Below are positions 41,092-49,900 of a stretch of 64,000 nucleotides of DNA, one piece after another. Source of the DNA: Acidovorax sp. CCYZU-2555. Lineage in GTDB: Bacteria; Pseudomonadota; Gammaproteobacteria; Burkholderiales; Burkholderiaceae_C. Below the pieces are notes generated by a model that had not been told where the DNA came from, did no database searches, and saw nothing but the letters and a program-made list of their open reading frames with translations. The stretch is taken from contig NZ_JAHCDD010000013.1 in the NCBI RefSeq assembly GCF_018413525.1, forward strand, positions 27,537 through 91,536, in the 5' to 3' direction. A program made the position numbers and the translations under genes. Within the stretch, counting starts at the first letter, position 1. Every line of letters begins with the position of its first letter.

Positions 41092-41314
41092 CCGCCCAGG
41101 CGTCGAGGTCGGGCACGGCGTACATCACACGCCGGCCGAATTTACGAATGCGTGGGCCACCGCCAATGACACGCTGCTTCTCCAGCGTGCGCGGTGACAG
41201 CCGCAGGAAGTTGGCGGCCTCGTCGTTGGTTAGGTAGCGCACAGGCTGTGCGGTAGGGGGAGTGAATGCGACAGCGGGCCGAAAAGGAGCGGGTCTCATG
41301 GTGCGAACCTCCAT
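41085..41314 (-). pseudogene. Truncated AlpA-like helix-turn-helix protein fused to trbJ
   Basis: The first 76 or so residues carry an HTH_17/AlpA-like motif (Y-L-T-N-D-E-A-A-N-F-L-R-L-S-P-R-T-L-E-K-Q-R, R-K-F-G-R-R-V-M-Y). Such genes sit near the replication or maintenance region of Tn4371-type ICEs. After A-W-A-D-V the frame runs out of phase into trbJ DNA and reads on to 40682, giving a 210-aa chimera. The natural C-terminal 20 or so residues are lost. Confidence 0.7.
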
Positions 41315-41386
41315 CGTTCAGGGTCGCCGGCCACAACAGTGCGATCGGCTGGAGGCCAGTCTCCAGAAAACGCAGCGTCCTGCTCA

Positions 41387-41417
41387 GGGACGTTTTGCAT
41401 CGAGCACAAAACGTCCC
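41387..41417. promoter_or_regulatory. Perfect 11-bp inverted repeat between HTH and DUF2285 genes
   Basis: GGGACGTTTTG (41387-41397) and CAAAACGTCCC (41407-41417) form a perfect dyad with a nine-base spacer. A second, smaller dyad CTGGAG/CTCCAG lies at 41349-41366. Both are between the DUF2285 stop and the HTH start, a good site for autoregulation of the element. Confidence 0.5.
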
Positions 41418-41467
41418 TTGTCAGGCGCAGGCAACTGAGCCAGGCGGCGATAGCCGCCACACATCAG

Positions 41468-42181
41468 CTAATTTCCCCGTTGCACCAGGCGGCGCACGCG
41501 GCCGCGCAGGTCACCATCGGCATGCCAGTGAGCGGCCACGGCATCGGGGCCGTACAGCGCGTCGGCCACGGTGCGCAGGGATGCGCCTGCCAGAGTCCCG
41601 TCGAGCGCCTGCAGGGTGTACAGCTCCATCAACATGGACTGGCTGGGGCGGGGCTTCGTCGCTGAGATAGGGGCAGCAGGCCCGGCATGCGCTGCTGCGA
41701 GCTTGTCCAGTTCGCCCGCAAGGGCACGAGAGCGGGCGTAAGGCGGATGACAGGCCCGGAACGCGTGGGCGTAGGCCATGCCGTCATCCAGCGTGGGTGC
41801 GAGCGCAATACGCAGGACGCCGCCCGGCAGCCGGGCAATCAGCAGCAGTCGTCGGCCGTCATGGATCAGCTGCTTGTGACCGGGGATACGCCAGAACTCG
41901 AAGGGCAGGGCGTCAAGCGGTGGATCGGCATCGGGATAGAGTTGCACCACGGTATCGTGGTCGGGGAACCAGGCCGGGTGCGCATACCGCGCATCCAGAC
42001 CAGGATCTTCCAGCAGCCGCAGACCCCAGCGTTGCGCGGCGCCAGGGCGACGCCGAGCCCAGTCGCGCCGATAGTCCGGGTTGCGCCGCAGGTATTCCCA
42101 GGCCAGGGCGGGGCCGTCGAGGTGCAGGACGTAGAGATACGCGGCGCTGGGAAGCCAGTGATCGGATCTTGCTTCTGCCAT
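41468..42181 (-). CDS. DUF2285-domain regulator of an ICE
   Basis: This 237-aa protein starts at ATG 42181. The N-terminal half has the Y-L-R-R-N-P-D-Y-R-R-D-W pattern of proteobacterial transcriptional-regulator-like domains, and the C-terminal half the DUF2285 pattern (L-Y-T-L-Q-A-L-D-G-T, R-G-R-V-R-R-L-V-Q-R-G). DUF2285 genes mark Tn4371-type ICEs, next to HTH genes like the truncated one here. The frame is intact, but its targets may have been deleted. Confidence 0.75.
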   Translation of the reverse strand: MAEARSDHWLPSAAYLYVLHLDGPALAWEYLRRNPDYRRDWARRRPGAAQRWGLRLLEDPGLDARYAHPAWFPDHDTVVQLYPDADPPLDALPFEFWRIPGHKQLIHDGRRLLLIARLPGGVLRIALAPTLDDGMAYAHAFRACHPPYARSRALAGELDKLAAAHAGPAAPISATKPRPSQSMLMELYTLQALDGTLAGASLRTVADALYGPDAVAAHWHADGDLRGRVRRLVQRGN

Positions 42182-43146
42182 GGCGCAACTCTCAATGGGC
42201 AGCGGGAACAGTCGCCATGGGCGCCGGCATTGAAAAGCCATGGAGCCATCGTCAAAACGGTATGTGAGTCATTGAAGCCTGCGACGTCAAGACAGATGGG
42301 CTCCGCAGCGGTGATGGTTTCATCCGACTGCGATGGCTGAGCAGCTGGATTACTGCACAGCACCACAACCTTGTATCAACGTGGTTCGGAGATCGTGACC
42401 GTTTGCGCCAGGATTGCACCGCTGGAGTGCAGAGTGCGAATTGATGCGGGAATATTCTGAATTCAGGCTGAATTTGACGCAGTACGCTGAGCTTGGGTCG
42501 GGTCTGCGAGCGATGTGCTCCAGGTCCACGCGCTTGTTCACTGTGGCGATCCGCCTGGCAAGGGGCCAGGAGGTTCACCGAATTGGCGAGGCTCTTGTCT
42601 TGGCACTGGGCTGGTTTTGAGTCTTTGTGGAAAAGCGCGAATGCACAGACTCGTGAATCCGTACAGGCACGAAGTCGGAAAGCCGGAAGTGCGGAAAGTG
42701 CCCAAACCACGGAAGTGGATTTCAGTAAAGGCGTGGATGACCTCGCTCAGAGGCAGAGCGGTAGCTCGACAACTGGCTGGATAGGCGTGGGGCCACGCGA
42801 GCGGGCGTCCTGGATGTTCCGCTATTCGTATGCTTCAGCGCATCTGAAGCATGGATCTGGCTGCAGATTTGGTAAGTCTGACGATGTGGGTGCCGCGGCA
42901 GAAACTCACCTGCATAGATTGCAAGTTGTTGATTTTATTTGTGATTTCGAAATTCTGGGTCGCACCAATGGTGGGGCATCATGCAATGTTTTCTACACCA
43001 TATAGCTTTCTATATGGTGTACTTTTATATACCATGTTGATGGTCAATGGATGTCGTTAAGTCATTGATTTAATTTGTCTTTTCGAAAATTTGATTGCCG
43101 GCAGAATCGATGGTGCTTGAATCGCCCATTGACGCCCAGGCCCCCT
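42182..43146. other. 965-bp stretch without a supported gene
   Basis: All frames are short or lack protein-like composition. I see two dyads: ATGCTTCAG-CGCAT-CTGAAGCAT (42830-42852) and TACACCATATAG-CTTT-CTATATGGTGTA (42994-43021), the latter followed by CTTTTAT and so possibly a terminator. The AT content rises sharply after 42900. It is probably a joint of several deleted elements. Confidence 0.6.
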
Positions 43147-43465
43147 TCACCTGGGCTCGGCTGCTCGGTATCTGTCGCATCCCGGACGATCATAGGGTCG
43201 CTTATTGAACAGATATGGATGGGTTTGGTGCCACTGCTTCATCGCCTGCATGGGCGTTTTGCTGCTCAGCACTGACTGAGGCAACTGGTGGTTGTAAAGC
43301 GCTACGTAACGCAGCAGCGTCTGCTCCAAGTCTTCACTGCTGCGAAACCGGTGGGTTTTCAGCATATCGGCAATACGTCCATTGAAGCGCTCAACCATTC
43401 CGTTGGTTTGGGACGTCCTAGGCAGGGTCAGACGATGCTCTATGTCCAAGGTCTGGCAAAGCGGT
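43147..43465 (-). pseudogene. IS481-like transposase C-terminal remnant
   Basis: The frame reads D-I-E-H-R-L-T-L-P-R-T-S-Q-T-N-G-M-V-E-R-F-N-G-R-I, the conserved end of the DDE domain with its final Glu, then L-L-R-Y-V-A-L-Y-N-H-Q-L-P-Q. The two catalytic Asp residues are missing. It is cut at about 43460 by the integrase 3' fragment. Confidence 0.75.
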
Positions 43466-43533
43466 TTGACCAGGTGCAGCAATGGGCGGACTATTTAGAC
43501 AAGCTGCGCTTGGGTGCTGGTACGAATGCGTGA
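43456..43533 (+). pseudogene. Second copy of an integrase 3' end
   Basis: The frame K-R-F-D-Q-V-Q-Q-W-A-D-Y-L-D-K-L-R-L-G repeats the last residues of the integrase scar at 31749-32994 (R-F-E-Q-V-Q-Q-W-A-D-Y-L-D-K-L-R-L-G). DNA similarity continues past the stop (GGTCCATGC and AATGTCCGC elements are shared). It marks a second related element. Confidence 0.8.
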
Positions 43534-43627
43534 GAACAGCGCACCAATTGAGCGATTTGGGTCCATGCAGCCTATTGATCTAGAAAAATAATGTCCGCAA
43601 TCACAGAAATTGCTGTCAATCCCTCTG

Positions 43628-43703
43628 TCACCGATCGGTGAGATTATTCCCGGCAAAGCGATTCCACTGAATTTTTTCTAAAAATAGTTGATGTCCCGGG
43701 ACA
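43628..43703. promoter_or_regulatory. Two palindromes upstream of the Druantia-like operon
   Basis: TCACCGATCGGTGA (43628-43641) and TGTCCCGGGACA (43692-43703) are perfect palindromes in an AT-rich stretch. TTGATG at 43688 with ATTAAG 17 bases later is a weak promoter candidate overlapping the second palindrome. The 350 bases from 43534 to 43883 hold these sites and a 28-codon open frame, with no other gene. Confidence 0.4.
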
Positions 43704-43793
43704 GAAGGTCATTAAGGTCGAAATAAAGTTGGGCTTAGTTTAAGATGTAGCAGAATGTAGTCGAGAGACGACAAGAAATACCAGAGGAGACGA

Positions 43794-43880
43794 GTGAATA
43801 TCACTGAGAAAGACTGGTCACAGCCCGCCTTGGCAGACTGCGGTGGCGTTGCGGATCATCACTTATTAGCTGTCGGTTGA
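43794..43880 (+). other. 28-codon leader frame in phase with the druH-like gene
   Basis: GTG 43794 has a strong ribosome site (AGAGGAGACGA) and reads M-N-I-T-E-K-D-W-S-Q to TGA 43878-43880. The next gene's ATG 43884 is in the same frame four bases later and has only a weak GGTTGAG before it. It may be a leader peptide for translational coupling, or the true N-terminus of the next protein cut by a nonsense change (CGA to TGA). Confidence 0.45.
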
Positions 43881-43883
43881 GCA

Positions 43884-46800
43884 ATGTCCCGGTTCATTGC
43901 CTGGAACGATCTGCTGCTGTTGGAGTTCTTTTCAGCCGCTGCTAAAAATGAAGATGTATGGCTCAGCACAACTCGTGTAGAGCTGGACTCGTTTGGCTTG
44001 CACCTTGGCGGCGCCAAAGGTCTGATCGAGGCTGTGTCATACGGGGCACCTTGGCTACAGGGTGGTTTCGCTAATTGCTCGGAGGAAGTCTGCCTCCTGG
44101 TTCAGCAGCGTCGGGGCTTGCGTTCGCCGTCCTACCGAGATCCTGGCGCATCAAATCCTATGTACGCGGGCGTAAAGGCCCCAGCATACCTTCCTATCCT
44201 TGCCCTATGGGTCCTAGCGGCCTCAGGTGATGAACTGGAAAAAGGCTTTTATGCCTCAGTGGAAAAGTTGCTTGGTCGTCCGTTCAAAAGTGGGCCGAAA
44301 GTTACCGATGCGATGTCCAAAGCATGGGGAGACCTTGAAGCATGGTCGGCTGGGGAGTGCAATGGCCGCTTCGGGAATTTCCACCAGCGCGTTCTAGGAG
44401 AGCACCGTTTTGTCGGGATTTCGCGCTCCCAATGCCTAATTAGCCGGCAAGACGAGCGGAACCTTAACCGGCTTTTCTGGGCGCTTAGGCTTCGGCCGGG
44501 CCAGAGTCTGCTGGATTCAACGCTCGCAGTCCTGCTTGAGCGCGGTTGCGAATCGCCTTTCCTGACGAAGCCGCTTCGCGCTGCTATGGCTAAGCATGAG
44601 TACAAACCGCCACTAGCGGCCCTTCTCCGAAAGCTTCTCGGGTCGTGGAATGGAAGCCGACCCAAAGGTGGTCACGTTGACCCCGCTCGGCCCAGTGCTG
44701 GGCCGCTGCTCAAGGAGCAAGGCGAAGCAGGAGCCGCCATCACACTTGTCCTACTGCCTTCCGAAGAAGTTCCGAATGGGTGGAATGTATGTTGGAGCTT
44801 TCCGGCAGTAGTCGATGCGCCGCTCTGCAGCTTTGAAATTGAAGGCCAGCGCCAGCCCGCTTTCATGCACCGCGCGGGTGCAAGCTTTATAACCGACGTT
44901 TCGGAGAAGCATGTCCGGCAATCGGTAGCGGCCCTTTCTGCTTCGGCGTCGGTGCAGCTCGAAGTACAGGTCCAGCTTGAAGACGATAGCGCTGGCACAT
45001 GTGGCGACCAATGCCGCAAGGAACTGATCCGCCAGACTCCCCGCCGGATATTGGCCTGGAACTCGATTGATCCGCGCTTCGGACAGCAGCTTATCGAGCG
45101 TGATGTCCCGCTCTACGGCGTCTTTTACCTAGTTTGCGCTCCGGCCGATTGGGCCAGGACCGAGCCCTGGCTTCGACGGGAGCGGATCCCTTTCGAGTCA
45201 ATGGGGGTGAGCGGCTTGCCAAGTGAATGGCGGATGGCCTGCATCCATAGAGCAGAGAGGCTTACTGCCGAACATCGGAAGTATTTGGCTGATGATCCCG
45301 AAGCCACTGACGTGCCGCCAGCCAGGTTGCGGCTTGTCGGGGGGAGCCGGCTGCTGCGTGGCGGAGCACGCTTGTTTGCTTCATACGACCTGCCTGCTGT
45401 TGAATTTGAAGCACCTCCTGAAGCGCTTATTGAAGCTCCTGGACTGCAGCTTTCAGAGGTGTCCCAACACTCCGTCAAGGAGGGGCAATCGGGAATCCGG
45501 CGTTTCCTGGTTGCTTTGCCTGACCTGAACCGCAGCAGCTTCGAAATCAGGCTTGTGGCGGGCACGGCCGAGCTGGCGAACATCCGTCTGCGGGTGGCCG
45601 ATCCTGACGGGGAGGGCCGTGGGGAGGCCAGAGATTTTTCACTCGACCCCTTGGGATTCCCAAGATCTGCTGTCGGGGGCCTAAATGGCAATCGCATTGG
45701 CCGCGAGCACCACGATCCGACTGGCGGGGGGTGGCACAGCGAACAAATGCAAGAGGTTCCAGCTATCGCCGAGTGGGCCGGCAAATCCTTCGCGGATTCG
45801 GGCGCAGCACAGTTCCTGGACACGCTGGCAGCGCGAGGATCGATATCTTACGGAGTGGCGAGGGACCAGATCTCACGGCTCTCCGGCGGTATCAATCCCA
45901 TTTCCTTGCTGATGGACCTGCGGGCGCGAGGCTGCCTAGAAATTGAGACCGATGGCAAGGGACACTTCGTTCGCATCCATGGCGTAGCTCCTTCGCTGTA
46001 TGGACTACCTGCTACTCAAGATGGCCTGCCGCTATTTGGCGTATCAGGGACCCTGCGGCTAGCCCAATGGACTTTACTGCAAGCCAATGGGAATTTCATG
46101 GTGACCGCCGCAGAACCCTTCGCAGGTCATTTGCCAGCGTTGCGTGTGGTCGCAGTTGACGTGCATTCCGTTCAGGCCGAGTGTTCCTCTATGGGCTTGC
46201 TCTTTGCGCAAGGTCCGGCGCGGGATGTGGCTCGCTGGGCGGGGCCGCTGAGGCAGGCCAGGGAAGCTGCGGAATCACGGGGGACAGAGACAGTTTCCGC
46301 TGAGCTGGGGCATCTACATCGCCTGAAGGCAGATTCGGCTCGGTTCGTACCGGTTAGCGAGCCACGCCTGTCTATCGACCGGGAGTGCGGCGCTCAGCTT
46401 TTCCGTTTCGATGACCCTCAGGCTACAGCCTTGCAGCTGTACGTTCTGGGCGTGCGCCGCGCAGATGGAACTTCGAGGTATTCGCACGTGCCCGACTCGC
46501 GTTGGGGAGTATGGATCTCGCAGCTGGCCTTCGCGGAAATGCTCAAGGAGAAGCATGGCCGGAACGACGCATTTCCTTGGCCGCTCCACTATGACCCAGA
46601 AGCGCGCGACTTATGGGTGCCTGCACGACTGCGTCCGCCTGTTGTGCTTGAGCGGGCCCTGGCGCTTTGCTCGGGAATGGGGCCTGCGATCCATTTCCTT
46701 TCTTTCGGCGGCGATGCCGGCGGCAGGTCGCCTGTTTTCGACAGCTATTCTGGACGCGTCGTTAGGGCTATTAGCCATGTGTACCGGGAGTTTGTTCCGG

Positions 46801-46928
46801 GGCATTGGCTCTGCTACAGCTGGGTTCCCGCAGAAATAGCGCAGCAAGTCGCTGCGCTGCTGGGGTGCGCGTTGGAGCCATTCACGTGCGTAAAGGCGGC
46901 TCGTAGCTCAGAAACTTTGAATGCTTAA
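43884..46928 (+). CDS. DruH-like protein of a Druantia type III-like system
   Basis: This 1014-aa protein has no motif that I recognise; it is mixed alpha/beta with no membrane span or signal. The assignment rests on size and on position directly before a 2108-aa DEAD/DUF1998 helicase, the two-gene DruH-DruE layout of Druantia type III anti-phage systems. It overlaps the helicase gene by eight bases, so the two are coupled. See the in-phase leader frame for a possible longer N-terminus. Confidence 0.6.
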   Translation: MSRFIAWNDLLLLEFFSAAAKNEDVWLSTTRVELDSFGLHLGGAKGLIEAVSYGAPWLQGGFANCSEEVCLLVQQRRGLRSPSYRDPGASNPMYAGVKAPAYLPILALWVLAASGDELEKGFYASVEKLLGRPFKSGPKVTDAMSKAWGDLEAWSAGECNGRFGNFHQRVLGEHRFVGISRSQCLISRQDERNLNRLFWALRLRPGQSLLDSTLAVLLERGCESPFLTKPLRAAMAKHEYKPPLAALLRKLLGSWNGSRPKGGHVDPARPSAGPLLKEQGEAGAAITLVLLPSEEVPNGWNVCWSFPAVVDAPLCSFEIEGQRQPAFMHRAGASFITDVSEKHVRQSVAALSASASVQLEVQVQLEDDSAGTCGDQCRKELIRQTPRRILAWNSIDPRFGQQLIERDVPLYGVFYLVCAPADWARTEPWLRRERIPFESMGVSGLPSEWRMACIHRAERLTAEHRKYLADDPEATDVPPARLRLVGGSRLLRGGARLFASYDLPAVEFEAPPEALIEAPGLQLSEVSQHSVKEGQSGIRRFLVALPDLNRSSFEIRLVAGTAELANIRLRVADPDGEGRGEARDFSLDPLGFPRSAVGGLNGNRIGREHHDPTGGGWHSEQMQEVPAIAEWAGKSFADSGAAQFLDTLAARGSISYGVARDQISRLSGGINPISLLMDLRARGCLEIETDGKGHFVRIHGVAPSLYGLPATQDGLPLFGVSGTLRLAQWTLLQANGNFMVTAAEPFAGHLPALRVVAVDVHSVQAECSSMGLLFAQGPARDVARWAGPLRQAREAAESRGTETVSAELGHLHRLKADSARFVPVSEPRLSIDRECGAQLFRFDDPQATALQLYVLGVRRADGTSRYSHVPDSRWGVWISQLAFAEMLKEKHGRNDAFPWPLHYDPEARDLWVPARLRPPVVLERALALCSGMGPAIHFLSFGGDAGGRSPVFDSYSGRVVRAISHVYREFVPGHWLCYSWVPAEIAQQVAALLGCALEPFTCVKAARSSETLNA

Positions 46929-49900
46929 AAGGACGGTAAGAGTGCTAGAAACCATAGGCGAAGATCCGATCGGTTCGTGGGAACAGCTGAAGGGCCATTT
47001 GAAGCGGTATATCCAATCCGCATTCGGTACCGATTCGCCATCTTTTGAGGCCGAACGCGAAGCGCTTCTCAATACTCCTGGCGTGCTATTCCAGGAGCCA
47101 TACCTTGAGCTACTGCCCTCCTATGTGAATGCCAAGCCGCTTAGCGCTCTCGACGGAGTGGACCTGCCCGGCTTGGATGACGTGGCAAGGCAGGGATTCA
47201 TTGCTTTGGCGGGAGCGGGGCTCATGCCCGCTGGGGCGGATTTGTACATGCACCAGCAACGGATGCTCCAAGCCGCTATGCAACGCAAGCATTGCGTGGT
47301 CGTTACCGGCACGGGCTCTGGCAAGACGGAGTCGTTCCTGCTACCGGTATTTGCGTCCATCGCGAGGGAAGCACTTCGGCCTTCAGGCGGCTGGGCTGCA
47401 GCGGCGCCCCCGGTGGCGTTGCCGTCCGAGTGGAAGAGCGCTCCACAGTGGAGTTTCGGCCGGGCTGGCGCGCGCGGCGAGCGGCGGAAAACCGCTGTCA
47501 GGGCTTTGCTCCTGTACCCAATGAACGCACTGGTAGAAGACCAGATGTCCCGCTTGCGTCGCGCGTTGGACTCCGATGATGCACATGCTGCGTTTGATCG
47601 GCACTGGGGCGCTAACCGCGTTCGGTTCGGACGATATAACGGCACTACCCCCGTGCCAGGCCACCCATGGCGGCTCGACGGCCAGGGCCAGCGTGAACTG
47701 AATAAGCCCAAGCACGACGAGCTCAAGGCAGCGTTGAAGCAAGCTATCGACCAGTATCAACAGCTGGCAACAGCGACACGGGCCGCTCAGGAGCGCCTTC
47801 GCTCCGTGACCGCTGCCGGTGGCGATACACGCGATGCCAAGCAGCAACTCGCTGATCTTACAGAGCAGCTGTCGTTTGTGCCGCGGATGTCGCCCAGCGC
47901 GGCTGAGATGTTCCATCGCTGGGAGATGCAGGCTGCGCCTCCTGATCTTTTAATAACCAACGTGAGCATGCTTTCCATCATGCTCATGCGCCAGGCTAGC
48001 CATGCGATAGCAGGGGACCGCGCTGATGCTGATGTTTTCGCAGCCACGCGTGAGTGGCTTGCAGAAGACCGGGACAACCACGTTTTCCAGCTTGTCCTTG
48101 ACGAACTCCACCTTTACCGCGGCGCGTCTGGGACAGAAGTCGGGTACTTGCTCCGGCTGCTGCTGGAACGCCTTGGCTTAGACCCTGACAGCAACCAGCT
48201 TCAAATTCTCGCTTCCAGTGCATCGTTGGACGGCGAGGCCGAGAACACATATAAGTTCCTGGGCGAGTTCTTCGGGATGGGTCTGGAGGTTGCGCGCGCT
48301 AAGTTTTATGTAGAAGCAGGGGTCAGTGTGAATGGGGCTCCCGAAGGCCCCACTGAAATTCCGCCTTCCTTTGCGGAGGATTGCTTGGCCGTTGCAAGGC
48401 AAGCAGATGGGGCCAAGTCCACTGACCTGCTGGCAGGCGAATTTGCCTCCAGCGTTGGCGGTGCCATTCCTGCAAAGCGCCTTGCAGACTCTTTTTGGAA
48501 GGTCGAAGGAGGGCGTGGCGGCCACCGCGCCATATCGCTTTCCAGCCATCTGCAAAGCCTGTTTCCCCACATGGCGGAAAGCGACGCTAGCGATGCGGTC
48601 CGCGGGCTGTTTTTGGCAGCAGGAAGGGCAGCGCAGCTCGCATCGGTGAAAGCGATCCAGCCCGCCCATCCTTTGCCGCGGATACGGTTCCATTGGATGG
48701 TCAAGAACATCGATGGTCTATGGGCCACTGCCCAGCATGTTGGTCAAGACCGGCGCCGTAGGGTCGGGCGCTTGCTTGCCGAGCCTCGGATGGACATCGA
48801 CGGCGATCGGGCGCTTGAAGTGCTGTACTGCGAATGCTGTGGAACGCAGCTGCTTGCTGGCTACAAGACTCCTGCGTCGATCCCTGGGAATATCGACCGG
48901 TACGAATTGGCACCCATGCCTCCAGCGATCGAAGGCTTGCCGGAGTCGATGCCCCAGACCAGGACCGACGCACAGCGCTATGACAAGCTGGGCGTCGTCC
49001 ACTTGCTGCCGAGCGATTGGGAGGGAGTCTCCGATCCGTCAGAGCTCCAGTGGACACAAGGATCGGAGGAGCGCGATGAGACCACCCGGCGGCCCGTGCT
49101 TACGGCCCCCGCAGGCTGGTTACGTTCTTCCATCGATCCTTTGACGGGCATTGTCGAGGTGGGCAAGGAACCTGTAGGCAATGGCGTTTCCTGCCTTTGG
49201 TTCCACCTGGAAGCATCAGGCGGTCTGCTGCCTGCGATTCCGCAGCGCTGCCCTTCGTGCAAGATCGACTACTCAGTGCGCAAAGGTGGCCGGCCAGCCC
49301 CGATCCGGTCTTTCGCAACTGGCCTGACCCAGACATCCCTGTTGCTGACGAAGCACCTCATGGGGGTCATGCCCGAAGGCGCTGGCCGGAAGCTCGTCGC
49401 GTTTTCTGACAGCCGGCAGTCTGCCGCCAGGTTGGCCAACGGTGTCGAGACCGAACAGTGGGAGCATCTGCTGAGAGTCGCTGTGCTGCGCGAGATCCGG
49501 GAGAGGGCAGCCGGAGGCATCGAACCAATCAAGCGGCAGCTTCTCGATGCCTTGGAGGCTGGAGCTGTGGCCCAAGGGCAAGGCATCTTGCGCGCATTGA
49601 GAGAATCGTTGCCGCCTGCCCAGTTCCAGGCGTTGGCAGAATTTTGGCGAGACGCGAAATCTGTGCAGGATGATCCTGAGTTCGCTAGCGAAGAAGCTAA
49701 ATCGAACGTTAACCGCCTGATGCACTGGCAGCCTGGGTTCGTGCGCTTCGACGAATTCCTTTTTCGGCCGAATTCAGCCAAACAGGCGCTTCCCCCGCTT
49801 TGGGAATACTTTGCGCGCCTTGGGGTCAATCCTGCAGGCCCGGGGATCGATTCAAAGCGCGTCGGTGAGACGGAGGATTGGACGTCGTTCTTCGATTTCG

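Noticed and set aside
42515..42784. 89-aa + strand frame
   Set aside because: No ribosome site, no domain and atypical composition; treated as non-coding.
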